A stretch of DNA of 64,000 bases from Collinsella sp. AF20-14LB (GTDB lineage: Bacteria > Actinomycetota > Coriobacteriia > Coriobacteriales > Coriobacteriaceae). Shown here piece by piece: positions 1-8,174 of this stretch (the first letter of the stretch is position 1; each line of letters starts with the position of its first letter). Under the pieces are notes generated by a model. That model worked only from the letters and a program-made list of their open reading frames with translations, made no database searches and had not been told where the DNA came from. The stretch spans positions 62,001 through 126,000 of the forward strand of contig NZ_QRWD01000003.1 in assembly GCF_003459505.1 (NCBI RefSeq). The letters are read 5' to 3'. The translations under genes and the position numbers were made by a program.

Positions 1-468
1 CTCATCGGCGGCGTTTGCCATACGCAGCTCAATCGTCTCGGGCGTCTCGGTACCGCGACCGACTAGACGCTCGCGGAGCACCTCAAGCGAAGGCGGCTTG
101 ATAAAGATCAGCACGGCCTCGGGGAAACGCTCCTTCACCTGCAGGGCGCCCTGGACATCGATCTCCAAAATCAGAGACGAGCCCGAGGCGAGCTTGGATG
201 TGACCTCGCTCACCAACGTGCCGTAGCAGTTACCGTGGACCTCGGCCCACTCAACAAACTCACCGTTTGCCACGCGGCGGTCGAACTCCTCGCGCGTCAG
301 AAAAAAGTAGTTGACGCCGTCGACCTCACCTTTGCGTGGTGCTCGCGTGGTAGCCGAAACCGTCAGACCCAGGTTCGAGCGGCGCTCGCGCACACGAGCG
401 ACGAGCGTACCCTTGCCTGCGCCTGACGGTCCAGAAATCACAAAGAGCTTGGAATCCTGAGCGCTCAC
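1..468 (-). CDS. gmk: Guanylate kinase, 3' end cut by window edge
   Basis: Phosphorylates GMP to GDP with ATP in the cytosol. The visible 156 residues begin with a P-loop SGPSGAGKGT (about residues 12-21), followed by the GMP-binding stretch around TTRAPRKGEVDGVNYFF and the core EIDVQGA, all typical of the family. The C-terminal lid and tail (about 40-50 residues) lie beyond position 1. The start is a GTG immediately after the TAA of the upstream mihF gene, so translation is probably coupled to it. mihF-gmk adjacency is a known actinobacterial arrangement. Identification is secure; the start codon is inferred. Confidence 0.95.
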   Translation of the reverse strand, partial: MSAQDSKLFVISGPSGAGKGTLVARVRERRSNLGLTVSATTRAPRKGEVDGVNYFFLTREEFDRRVANGEFVEWAEVHGNCYGTLVSEVTSKLASGSSLILEIDVQGALQVKERFPEAVLIFIKPPSLEVLRERLVGRGTETPETIELRMANAADE

Positions 469-777
469 TTATTTGGTCAGCTGCTCGAGGAGCTGCTCGC
501 GCTGACGGACGCCGAGGCCCTGGACGCGACGAGTAGCGGAGATACCGAGCTCCTCCATGATCTTGGCGGCCTTGGCCTTGCCATAACCGGGGAGAGACTC
601 GATGAGGGTGGAAACCTTCATGCGGGAAGCGATGGGGTCATCGGAGTTGAGCACGGACTCGAGGGACTTCTCGCCCTTCTTGATCTGCTCGCGAAGCTCA
701 GCGCGGGCGTGACGTGCGGCAGCAGCCTTCTCAAGAGCCTGCTTGCGCTGCTCGTCGGTAAGCTGAGGGAGTGCCAT
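469..777 (-). CDS. mihF: Actinobacterial integration host factor
   Basis: Small basic nucleoid protein of 102 residues. It matches the mycobacterial/streptomycete IHF type, not the E. coli IHF/HU fold: an N-terminal helical, charged segment (LTDEQRKQALEKAAAARHAR) is followed by a helix-two-turn-helix region with PGYGKAKAAKIMEELGI and a C-terminal RVQGLGVRQREQLLEQL. It binds and bends DNA and stimulates site-specific recombination in known relatives. I chose ATG 777 because GGAGG lies 5 bases upstream; an in-frame TTG at 789 would overlap that ribosome site. It abuts gmk directly (TAA then GTG). Confidence 0.93.
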   Translation of the reverse strand: MALPQLTDEQRKQALEKAAAARHARAELREQIKKGEKSLESVLNSDDPIASRMKVSTLIESLPGYGKAKAAKIMEELGISATRRVQGLGVRQREQLLEQLTK

Positions 778-913
778 TCGTACCTCCAAATAGTTGGGTT
801 ATATCTGATTCAATAATTGGCATTTTAGCACGTAGAACGTACAAAATGCCTAATCGCGGCTCCATAGGTTAGACGATACCCGCAAAAAGTGCAATATACT
901 GCGCCCAAAGTTA

Positions 914-971
914 AGCCCCTGACCTGCGATTCCACACAAAGGATGGGAAAGTTTACGCAGGCACAGGGGCT
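914..971. repeat. Inverted repeat between pyrF and mihF, possible terminator
   Basis: Arms AGCCCCTGACCTGCG (914-928) and CGCAGGCACAGGGGCT (956-971) can pair almost fully around a 27-base loop. It lies just beyond the pyrF stop and upstream of mihF. On the plus strand it is followed by ATTTTG. On the minus strand, the direction of the pyr operon, only a weak TTAACTTT follows. It could end the pyr transcript or be a structured element in the mihF leader; the large loop is unusual for a simple terminator. Confidence 0.5.
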
Positions 972-1016
972 ATTTTGTGCTAATGAGACCCAAAAGTGGT
1001 GACTTAGGGGAATCTT

Positions 1017-1733
1017 TTACGCGACGTTTTCTACCAGCTCGGCGACGATGGCGTCAAAGGCGGCAACCGGATCGTCGGCACCGGTGATGGGACGGCCCAC
1101 CACAATGTGGCTTGCGCCACGCTCGATAGCCTGGGAAGGCGTCGCCACGCGGGACTGGTCACCAAGGGCGGCACCCACCGGACGCACACCCGGAGTCACG
1201 ATCAGGGCATCAGGACCCAGCAGCTCACGCATGTCATGAGCCTCCATCGGTGAGCACACGATGCCATCGATGCCGTTGGCCTGGGCAAGCTTTGCCAAGC
1301 GGGCGGCCTCCTCGGCCACGGGCGACTCGACGCCGATCTCGGCCAGCGCATCCTGGTTCATACTCGTGAGCACGGTAATGGCGACGAGCTTGGCGCGGTC
1401 CTCGCGCGCCTCCTCGGCACCCTCACGGCACGCGGCGAGCATGGCGCCCGAACCCAAACCGTGGACCGAGAGCAGGTCGGCACCGGCAAGCGAGGCCGAA
1501 CGGGCGGCACCGCGCACCTGATGCGGAATGTCATGGAACTTGAGGTCGAGGAAGACCTTAAAGCCCAGGTCCTTGAACGTCTTGACGATCTCGGGGCCCT
1601 CAGCGTAATAGAGCGTCATGCCGACCTTGAGCCAAGCGGCATGACCAGAAAGCTCGTGGGCGAGCTCGAGCGCACGCTCACGGTCGCAGTCGAGGGCGAC
1701 GATAACGCGGTCGCGGGCATCGGTCTCTAGCAT
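1017..1733 (-). CDS. pyrF: Orotidine-5'-phosphate decarboxylase
   Basis: Last step of de novo UMP synthesis, OMP to UMP plus CO2. The 238-residue protein shows the TIM-barrel signatures of the family: VALDCD at the N-terminus, LKVGM with K36, and the catalytic DxKxxD as D63-L-K65-F-H-D68. A phosphate-binding segment TPGVRP and VVGRPIT near the C-terminus complete the site. ATG 1733 is the start: it overlaps the pyrD stop in ATGCTAG (7 bases shared), implying translational coupling. Reading frame continues open upstream but that part is the shadow of pyrD. It is the last gene of the pyr operon. Confidence 0.96.
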   Translation of the reverse strand: MLETDARDRVIVALDCDRERALELAHELSGHAAWLKVGMTLYYAEGPEIVKTFKDLGFKVFLDLKFHDIPHQVRGAARSASLAGADLLSVHGLGSGAMLAACREGAEEAREDRAKLVAITVLTSMNQDALAEIGVESPVAEEAARLAKLAQANGIDGIVCSPMEAHDMRELLGPDALIVTPGVRPVGAALGDQSRVATPSQAIERGASHIVVGRPITGADDPVAAFDAIVAELVENVA

Positions 1734-2641
1734 TCGAAAGCACCTACCAGCTCGTTGATGTCCTTCACGCCCTGGGACTCCGCCCAGGCCTCGAGCTCGT
1801 GCGCGATCTTGAGCGAGGCGCACGGATCGACGAAGTTGGCCATGCCGACCGACACGCAGGTAGCGCCAGCCAGGATAAACTCGGCCGCATCCTCGCCCGT
1901 CATGACGCCGCCGACACCGTTGATGGGGATATCGACGGCCTGAGCGACCTCCCAGACCATGCGAACGGCGATGTGGTGGCACAGTGGACCCGAAAGGCCG
2001 CCCTTGGGTTTGGCAACGCGGGACTTGCGGGTGTGCACGTCAATGGCCATGCCCTGGATGGAATTGATGACCGAAAGGCCGTCGGCGCCTGCGGCCTCGA
2101 GGGCTTTGGCGATCTCGGCGACGTTGACCGGAGCCATCTTGACGAACAGCGGCTTATCGGTCACCTTACGGCAAGCAGCCATAACGGCAGAGGCGCCCTC
2201 GGGCGAGGAGCCCATGGCGGCACCGCCGGCGGCGATATTGGGGCAGCTCACGTTGATCTCATAGCCGGCAGCCCAGGGGCACAGCTCGACATACATCTCG
2301 AGCGCGCGGACAAACTCGTCAACGGAATGGCCGGCGACCTGACAGATGACCTGGCAGCCGTCCTTGGACAGCTGTTCGAGCCACGGACCGGACTCACGGG
2401 CAAAGGCGGCCACGCCAGGGTTCTGAAGGCCCACGGAGTTGATCATGCCGCCCGGGATCTCGGCCATGCGGGGCGCGGGGTTGCCGGGCCAGGGCTCGGC
2501 AGCGCAGCCCTTGGTGGTGATGGCACCCAGCTGGGAGACATCAAAGAAGTTCTGGAACTGCCAACCGTAGCCAAAGGTACCGGCTGCGGTGTTGATGGGG
2601 TTCTGCATCTTGACGCCGCCGAAATCGACGGCCATATTCAC
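1727..2641 (-). CDS. pyrD: Dihydroorotate dehydrogenase, class 1B catalytic subunit
   Basis: Oxidises dihydroorotate to orotate using FMN, passing electrons to PyrK and NAD. It carries NPINTAAGTFGYG near the N-terminus, the EINVSCPN stretch with the class 1B catalytic cysteine, and FMN-contact motifs SVINSIQG and NGVGGV. The class 1B assignment is supported by the pyrK gene just upstream. Start is uncertain: GTG 2641 gives M-N-M-A-V-D-F, and ATG 2635 is six bases further in. Both have only a weak ribosome site (GTGGG). A gap of only a few bases from the pyrK stop suggests coupling. About 304 residues, normal for the family. Confidence 0.95.
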   Translation of the reverse strand: MNMAVDFGGVKMQNPINTAAGTFGYGWQFQNFFDVSQLGAITTKGCAAEPWPGNPAPRMAEIPGGMINSVGLQNPGVAAFARESGPWLEQLSKDGCQVICQVAGHSVDEFVRALEMYVELCPWAAGYEINVSCPNIAAGGAAMGSSPEGASAVMAACRKVTDKPLFVKMAPVNVAEIAKALEAAGADGLSVINSIQGMAIDVHTRKSRVAKPKGGLSGPLCHHIAVRMVWEVAQAVDIPINGVGGVMTGEDAAEFILAGATCVSVGMANFVDPCASLKIAHELEAWAESQGVKDINELVGAFEC

Positions 2642-2649
2642 GGTACCCA

Positions 2650-3441
2650 CTAGAAGACCACCACCTTGGAAGCATCGAACACGGGGCCGCACATGCAGGC
2701 GCCCTTCATACCGTCGACCGTCTCGACGTTGCAGGTGTTGCAGGCGCCAAAGCCGCAGCTCATCATGCGCTCGAGCGACACCTCGCAGTACACACCGGCC
2801 TCAGCGGCAGCGGCGGCGACCTTCTTCATCATGACGGCAGGGCCGCAGCTGGCCACGTAGTCGTAGCCGCCCTCGCCGAGCAGCTCGGCTGCCGGTTCGG
2901 TGCAAAAACCGTGCGTGCCCAGCGTGCCATCGTCGGTGCATACGTTAACCGTGGCGCCCAGCGCGCGGAACTCATCGACACCCACGGCCTTGGAAGCGGT
3001 GCCAAAGCCCAGGCACACGTCGACATCCACGCCCTGCTCGGCAAGCATGCCAGCGAGGCAGAGCACGGGCGGAACGCCGATGCCGCCTGCCACGAGCAGC
3101 GCCTTCCTGGTGCCCTCGGGAACAAGCCAGCCGCGGCCGCCAGGGCCCAGCAGATTAGAGGTGGAACCGGGGGCCATCTGCGACAGACGGCGGGTGTCGT
3201 CGCCCACGACGGCGTACCACAGCTCGACGGTGCCGGCCTGGGCGTCGGCGCGATAGAAGCTCAGAGGCACGCGAAGCAGCGAAGAGGCATCGCCGGGCAC
3301 GGCGATGTTCACAAACTGACCGGGCTTGAGCGCACTTGCAAGCTTGGGGGCCGAGATTACGAGCGAGAAGATGCCCTCGGCGATCTCCTGGTTCGAGACG
3401 ACCTCGAAGTCGTGCATGCGTGCAGTGGAAGGTGTGGGCAT
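2650..3441 (-). CDS. pyrK: Dihydroorotate dehydrogenase electron transfer subunit
   Basis: FAD and [2Fe-2S] protein that takes electrons from PyrD to NAD+. Domains in order: an FAD-binding barrel with RVPLSFY (about 77-83), an NAD-binding Rossmann region with GGIGVPP, and a C-terminal iron-sulphur domain with C229, C234, C237 and C249/C251 in CGFGACNTC...CMC spacing. 263 residues, normal length. ATG 3441 is preceded by GGAG five bases upstream. It sits between pyrC and pyrD in the operon. Confidence 0.95.
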   Translation of the reverse strand: MPTPSTARMHDFEVVSNQEIAEGIFSLVISAPKLASALKPGQFVNIAVPGDASSLLRVPLSFYRADAQAGTVELWYAVVGDDTRRLSQMAPGSTSNLLGPGGRGWLVPEGTRKALLVAGGIGVPPVLCLAGMLAEQGVDVDVCLGFGTASKAVGVDEFRALGATVNVCTDDGTLGTHGFCTEPAAELLGEGGYDYVASCGPAVMMKKVAAAAAEAGVYCEVSLERMMSCGFGACNTCNVETVDGMKGACMCGPVFDASKVVVF

Positions 3442-3488
3442 AGACGCTCCAATCCCCCATGCGGTTGCATGGTTCAGGCGAACAGAAA

Positions 3489-3513
3489 GCGCGGCACCGC
3501 AAGGGCGCCGCGC
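3489..3513 (-). other. GC-rich hairpin in the pyrC-pyrK spacer
   Basis: In the 92-base gap between pyrC and pyrK, GCGCGGC and GCCGCGC arms can fold around GCAA with two extra inner pairs. There is no T-run, so it does not look like an intrinsic terminator. It may mark an RNA-processing point or slow 3' decay of the upstream part of the operon transcript; this is inference only. Confidence 0.45.
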
Positions 3514-3533
3514 ACAAAAGCGATAAGGCTATG

Positions 3534-4823
3534 CTAGCAGATGCAGCCGTCGGCGAGCGTCTGCTTGCCGCCGACAAACACATCGGTGGCACGACCGGTG
3601 AGCGTGCTGCCGGCAAAACCGGAGTTCTCGGCGCGCGACTCGTAACCGTCCTCGCCGACCGTCCAGGTGGCGGACGCGTCGAACACGGTCAGGTCGGCAA
3701 CGGAGCCCGCCTTGACCTGAACCTGGTCGAGGCCCAGGATCTCACGAGGCTTGATGGCCATGAGCTCGACCATGCGGCCCATGCTCATCTTGCCCGTGTT
3801 GACCAGCTCGGTGAGCACGAGCGACAGCGAGGTCTCGAGGCCGATCATGCCGAAGGGCGCAAGCTCGAACTCGCGCGCCTTCTCCCACGGAGTGTGGGGA
3901 GCGTGATCGGTGACGATAGCGTCGACGGTGCCGTCGATGACGCCCTGGCGGATGGCCTCGGCGTCCGCCTCGGTACGCAGCGGCGGGTTGACCTTGAGCG
4001 AGGTGTTGTAGGTCTCGTCCAGGTCGTTCTCGGTCAGGAACATGTGATGCGGCGTGGCCTCGCAGGTAACCTGAACGCCAGCGGCCTTGCCGGCACGCAC
4101 GAGCTCCAGGCCATGGGCGGTGGAGATGTGCTGGATGTGCAGCTTGGCGCCGGTCAGCTTGGCAATCTCGATGTCGCGGGCGATCTGGAGCTCCTCGCCG
4201 ACAGCCGGCCAGCCCTCGAGAGCCAGACGGGTCGAGACCTTGCCCTCATTGATCTGGCCGTGACCGACCAGGTCCTCGTCCTGGCAGTGGCTCATAAAGA
4301 CCTTGCCGAACATCTTGCCGTAGTCCATGCAGCGACGGAGCATGCCCGCGCCCTGCACGCCGCGACCGTCGTCGGTGAAGGCGACGGCGCCGTGGGCGAC
4401 CATATCGCCCATCTCGGACATAGCCTCGCCCTTAAGACCGCGGGTCATGGCGCCCGACGGATAGACGCGGCAGTGACCGACCTCGGCAGCACGGGACTTG
4501 ACGAACTCCACGACGGTGCCGTTATCGGTGACGGGATCGGTGTTGGGCATGGAGCACACGCCGGTAAAGCCGCCCTTGGCAGCTGCGCGGGTGCCGCTCT
4601 CGATGTCCTCTTTGACCTCGTAGCCGGGCTCGCGAAGGTGAACGTGCATATCAACCAGGCCGGGGACGAGGTACTTGCCGGAAAGGTCGCGGACCTCGGC
4701 TCCCTCGACGGCGAGATTCTCGCCGACCTCGGCGATCTTGTCGCCGTCAATCAGGACGTCAACGACACCGTCAAGCTCGACGGACGGGTCGACGACGTGG
4801 GCATTCTTAAGAAGCAAGGCCAT
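3534..4823 (-). CDS. pyrC: Dihydroorotase, type I
   Basis: Zinc amidohydrolase closing carbamoyl aspartate to dihydroorotate. The 429-residue sequence has the metal-binding DMHVHLREPG (H60, H62), the MPNTDPVT loop, a later HCQDEDL, IQHIST with a ligand histidine, and TDHAPHT with the catalytic aspartate. ATG 4823 was chosen because GGAGGTGCC precedes it by eight bases; it lies inside the end of pyrB (17-base overlap), so pyrB and pyrC are coupled. An upstream in-frame extension lacks a ribosome site. Confidence 0.96.
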   Translation of the reverse strand: MALLLKNAHVVDPSVELDGVVDVLIDGDKIAEVGENLAVEGAEVRDLSGKYLVPGLVDMHVHLREPGYEVKEDIESGTRAAAKGGFTGVCSMPNTDPVTDNGTVVEFVKSRAAEVGHCRVYPSGAMTRGLKGEAMSEMGDMVAHGAVAFTDDGRGVQGAGMLRRCMDYGKMFGKVFMSHCQDEDLVGHGQINEGKVSTRLALEGWPAVGEELQIARDIEIAKLTGAKLHIQHISTAHGLELVRAGKAAGVQVTCEATPHHMFLTENDLDETYNTSLKVNPPLRTEADAEAIRQGVIDGTVDAIVTDHAPHTPWEKAREFELAPFGMIGLETSLSLVLTELVNTGKMSMGRMVELMAIKPREILGLDQVQVKAGSVADLTVFDASATWTVGEDGYESRAENSGFAGSTLTGRATDVFVGGKQTLADGCIC

Positions 4824-5751
4824 TATCGGCACCTCCAAGCAGCAGATACAGGATAGCCATACGCACGCAGATACCGGCGTAGACCTGCTCCAGGATGACG
4901 GAGCGTTGCGGGTGGTCGGCCATATAGGAGTCGAACTCGACGCCGCGGTTGATGGGGCCCGGGTGACAGATGATCGCGTCGGGCTTCATGAGCTTCTCGC
5001 GGTCCTTGGTCAGGCCGAAGAGCTTGTGGTACTCACGAATGGTCGGGAACGGAGCGCCCTCGAGGCGCTCCTGCTGCACGCGCAGCATGTAGACGACGTC
5101 CAGCTCGGGGAGTACCGAATCGAGGTCGCTCGTCACGTGGTCGCAGCCCAGGACCTCGGGCGCCGGCGGCAGCAGCGTGCCGGGGGCGACGGCGTAGGTC
5201 TCGCAGCCCATGATCTTAAGGGCGGGGATCAGCGAGCCGCAGACGCGGGAGTGCGCGATATCGCCGACGACGGCGACCTTAAGACCGTGGAAGTCGCCCT
5301 TGTGCTCCCAGATGGTGTACAGGTCGAGCAGGGCCTGCGTGGGATGGTTGTGCTTGCCGTCGCCGGCGCAGATGACGCTCGCGGGCGAGTTCTGCGTGAC
5401 GATGTAGGGAGCACCGGCGTGCTTATCGCGAACGACGATGCAATCAATCTTGTAGGCGTTGAGGGTCTCGACGGTGTCGACGAGGCTCTCGCCCTTGACC
5501 GTGGAGGTCGAGGAGCCGCCAAAGTTGAGGCTGTCGGCCGAAAGACGCTTCTCGGCGAGCTCGAAGGAGCTGCGGGTGCGCGTCGAAGGCTCGTTGAACA
5601 TGTTGACGATGGTCTTGCCCTTGAGCGTGGGGACCTTCTTGATCGCACGCTCATTGACCTCGGAGAACGCCTTGGCGGTCTCGAGGATGAGCTTGATGTC
5701 CTCTTCGGAGTACTCGGTAATGTCGATCAGGTGCTTATGGTTGAACGCCAC
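4807..5751 (-). CDS. pyrB: Aspartate carbamoyltransferase catalytic chain
   Basis: Condenses carbamoyl phosphate with aspartate. The signature PSTRTRSSFE (S56-T57-R58-T59-R60) binds carbamoyl phosphate; KGESLVDTV supplies the neighbouring-subunit lysine loop and HPTQALLDL the HPxQ motif. No pyrI regulatory chain is seen here; control is more likely through the pyrR leader. The start is uncertain. GTG 5763 overlaps the ribosome site itself, so GTG 5751, eleven bases after GGAGG and four bases after the pyrR stop, is preferred. 314 residues. Confidence 0.95.
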   Translation of the reverse strand: MAFNHKHLIDITEYSEEDIKLILETAKAFSEVNERAIKKVPTLKGKTIVNMFNEPSTRTRSSFELAEKRLSADSLNFGGSSTSTVKGESLVDTVETLNAYKIDCIVVRDKHAGAPYIVTQNSPASVICAGDGKHNHPTQALLDLYTIWEHKGDFHGLKVAVVGDIAHSRVCGSLIPALKIMGCETYAVAPGTLLPPAPEVLGCDHVTSDLDSVLPELDVVYMLRVQQERLEGAPFPTIREYHKLFGLTKDREKLMKPDAIICHPGPINRGVEFDSYMADHPQRSVILEQVYAGICVRMAILYLLLGGADNGLAS

Positions 5752-5755
5752 GGTA

Positions 5756-6352
<597 letters not shown>

Positions 6353-6379
6353 TCACATGTCTTGACTGCTGACACAGTC

Positions 6380-6419
6380 AAAAAAAATAGATGCCCGACC
6401 GCTTAAAGCGGACCAGACA
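6380..6419 (-). terminator. Leader terminator (attenuator) of the pyr operon
   Basis: Read on the minus strand, TGTCTGG-U-CCGCTT pairs with AAGCGGTCGGGCA (13 pairs including G-U, one bulge), followed by an eight-base T run. It sits about 40 bases before pyrR, inside the leader, so it would stop transcription before the operon unless blocked. Confidence 0.82.
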
Positions 6420-6477
6420 CCCACAGGAAGGGCTGCTCTTTGGCAGCTATGTAATTCCATGTGGGTATCTCGTACCC
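6419..6477 (-). promoter_or_regulatory. pyr leader hairpins, probable PyrR-responsive switch
   Basis: Directly 5' of the attenuator the leader RNA has two mutually exclusive folds. GGGUA (6473-6477) can pair with UACCC (6464-6468). Alternatively ACCCACA-U-GGAA (6455-6466) can pair with UUCC-UGUGGGU (6419-6429), enclosing a small GCUGC-CAAAGA-GCAGC hairpin. The second fold touches the first base of the terminator stem. This layout is that of an anti-antiterminator / antiterminator / terminator set. I do not recognise a clear Bacillus-type PyrR loop consensus, so the exact PyrR site is inferred. Confidence 0.6.
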
Positions 6478-6594
6478 CTTTAATGGTCAAGGGATAGTGT
6501 AGCCAACCTCGAGCTTAATTGCGAGCATAAATACAGGGCAATCCGTAAACGGGCGCAGGTGCTCCATAAACCTATATATATTTGTGGGACGAGC

Positions 6595-6623
6595 TTGAAA
6601 ACGCACGCACGAGCTGGCATAAT
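6595..6623 (+). promoter_or_regulatory. Sigma-70-type promoter upstream of rpmB
   Basis: TTGAAA (6595-6600), a 17-base spacer and CATAAT (6618-6623) each match the vegetative consensus in five of six positions. Transcription would start near 6630, leaving about 160 bases of leader before rpmB. A second weaker -10 (TATAGT, 6733-6738) lies closer to the gene but has no good -35. Confidence 0.65.
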
Positions 6624-6792
6624 CCCCTCTGCTGCACGCAAATCGGATCTACGTCCAGGGCCGTGGCGTGAGCACTATCGCCAAAAGAGGAATATCTCTG
6701 TGTAGATTACGCACAGGGAGCTGCTTCTGTGCTATAGTTCAGGCTTGTTTGTTAACGCGACATGTTCGTTTGTCGCCCAAGGAGGGTCAGTT

Positions 6793-6981
6793 ATGTCCAA
6801 AGTTTGCGAAGTTTGCGGTAAGCACCCCGTTGCCGGTCGCTCCATCAGCCACTCTCACCGCGTCACCAACCGTAAGTTCCGCCCCAACATCCAGCGCGTT
6901 TACGTCGTCGTCGATGGTCACCGTCGCAAGATGAACGTTTGCTCCACCTGCCTCAAGTCCGGCAAGGTTGCGCGCTCCTAA
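6793..6981 (+). CDS. rpmB: Large-subunit ribosomal protein bL28, zinc-binding form
   Basis: 62-residue basic ribosomal protein. It has two CxxC pairs (C5/C8 and C50/C53), the zinc-ribbon version of L28, and the family core VTNRKFRPNIQRV. ATG 6793 follows AAGGAGGGTCAGTT. It stands alone between the divergent pyr operon and a strong terminator, a common situation for rpmB. In actinobacteria zinc-containing L28 can be replaced by a cysteine-free copy when zinc is scarce; no second copy is visible here. Confidence 0.97.
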   Translation: MSKVCEVCGKHPVAGRSISHSHRVTNRKFRPNIQRVYVVVDGHRRKMNVCSTCLKSGKVARS

Positions 6982-7048
6982 ATAAGGTCTTACCAACAAG
7001 TACCTCGGACTCTCCGGGTCAAAGACCTCGCGTTCATATAGAACTTAC

Positions 7049-7083
7049 CAAAGGCGTCCTCCCCCACGGAGGGCGCCTTTTTT
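7049..7083 (+). terminator. Terminator of rpmB
   Basis: AAAGGCG-T-CCTCC and GGAGG-GCGCCTTT fold around CCCCA-type loop and run into six Ts. Classic intrinsic terminator about 70 bases after the rpmB stop. Confidence 0.88.
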
Positions 7084-7084
7084 G

Positions 7085-7152
7085 CACTCATTGGGGACAG
7101 ACTTACATGAGTGTTTTCACGCATTGGGGACAGACTTAGATGAATGCTTTCC
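7085..7152 (+). repeat. Tandem REP hairpins, left side of RAYT
   Basis: Two 33-base units in direct repeat. Unit one has a perfect seven-base stem CACTCAT / ATGAGTG around TGGGGACAGACTTAC. Unit two has GCATT / AATGC around the nearly identical loop TGGGGACAGACTTA. The stems differ but remain paired, while the loop is conserved, which is characteristic of REP sequences under selection as hairpins. Confidence 0.8.
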
Positions 7153-7189
7153 TAAGCTCACAGTGCATCGATCGGCCCCAATCCATACC

Positions 7190-7966
7190 TCAGGCCGCCT
7201 CGTTCCAGCCTGTGGTGGCCTTGGTTACGCTTGTAGCGCCGATACCGGTGATACGGGCAATTTGCTTGACCGTAAGATGGGCCCGCCTGAGCCTTAGCAG
7301 ACAGGCATCGCGTTCGGGGCGTGGCAGGGCCTTGAGCAGCGCAGGATCAATGCTCGGAAGGGCCTCGTGTGCGACGGTAAGGGCATCCTCGTCGGGAATC
7401 CGTCGACGCGGAAGAATCTCAACTGACCAGATCCGCTCGGCAACTTCCTTAAGATGCTCGCAATAGCGACGGGAACCCCCGACAATATCGAGCATGGGGG
7501 CCGCATCGCAGATATCAAAGGGATCGTATCCCAGCTGGTATGCCTTGTAGCTTGACCAGCGGTAGGCATCAAGCGAGTCGAGCGCACCTTTCACGGGATT
7601 GAGATGGATATAATCGAGCAACTGCACCGCCTGCGTGTCCGACTCGACCGCGACCCGCGAATAGCGATTATCAAACAGGTGGCCCGTTCTTCCGGTTTTC
7701 CCATTGAAATACTTGGCATAGGCCGTCAGCGCGCACTGCATTGCCTTTGAAAGGTTGTCAAATGGGTCATCAACCATCAAATGGAAGTGGTTGTCCATAA
7801 GGCACCAGGCCAACACCGCCACGTCATGGCAAGCAAACCTGTCCGAGATGTCCGATAAGAAACGATAGCGGTCGGAGTCATCTTCAAAAAAAATCTGTTT
7901 GAAATTGCCGCAGTCATAGACGTGGTAATAGCCGGTGAGCGAAACGGCGCGGGCGCATCGGGGCAT
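7190..7966 (-). CDS. REP-associated tyrosine transposase (TnpA_REP / RAYT)
   Basis: HUH single-strand nuclease of the IS200-like Y1 family. Visible motifs: GYYHVYDCGN at the N-terminus, the metal-binding HUH motif as NHFHLMV, LFDNRYSRVAV, and YIHLNPVKGAL with the candidate catalytic tyrosine. The C-terminal about 80 residues include a helix-turn-helix-like LTVKQIARITGIGATSVTKA, found in a subset of these proteins. ATG 7966 follows AAGGAGAGATT; 258 residues. Its gene is flanked by REP hairpins, its known type of substrate. It appears intact. Confidence 0.9.
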   Translation of the reverse strand: MPRCARAVSLTGYYHVYDCGNFKQIFFEDDSDRYRFLSDISDRFACHDVAVLAWCLMDNHFHLMVDDPFDNLSKAMQCALTAYAKYFNGKTGRTGHLFDNRYSRVAVESDTQAVQLLDYIHLNPVKGALDSLDAYRWSSYKAYQLGYDPFDICDAAPMLDIVGGSRRYCEHLKEVAERIWSVEILPRRRIPDEDALTVAHEALPSIDPALLKALPRPERDACLLRLRRAHLTVKQIARITGIGATSVTKATTGWNEAA

Positions 7967-8094
7967 AATCTCTCCTTTCAAAACTGTACAGGCAACACCT
8001 AAAAGGAGAGAAGCAACGCGAAATGCTGAGCCTGTGACCTATTTATATACAATGAACGACAAAAACATGCCCAAAACGACAAAATGACAAATCG

Positions 8095-8147
8095 ATGTCT
8101 GTCCCAAATGAGTGAAAGCACTCATGTAAGCCTGTCCCCAATGAGCG
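8095..8147 (-). repeat. REP hairpins, right side of RAYT
   Basis: On the minus strand 8119-8147 reads CGCTCAT - TGGGGACAGGCTTAC - ATGAGTG, the same element as the left outer repeat in inverted orientation. Next to it, CACTCATTTGGGACAGACA is a second partial copy. Confidence 0.75.
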
Positions 8148-8174
8148 GGGCGATGCAGCAGGCAGATAATTAGT

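Larger units (their letters stand above)
7085..8147 (-). mobile_element. REP-bordered RAYT unit
   Basis: A HUH-type REP-associated transposase gene flanked on both sides by copies of a short hairpin repeat, in opposite orientations at the two ends. Left copies: 7085-7113 and 7120-7152. Right copies: 8119-8147 and a partial one near 8095-8118. The outer left and outer right repeats match each other as inverted copies (core TGGGGACAGRCTTAC between CACTCAT/ATGAGTG arms). This is the architecture of a REP/RAYT locus. Autonomous movement is not shown. Confidence 0.8.

Noticed and set aside
1734..1982. 83-residue N-terminal extension of pyrF
   Set aside because: It overlaps pyrD in another frame, is arginine/glycine-rich low-quality sequence, and the true start ATG 1733 gives the normal family N-terminus.
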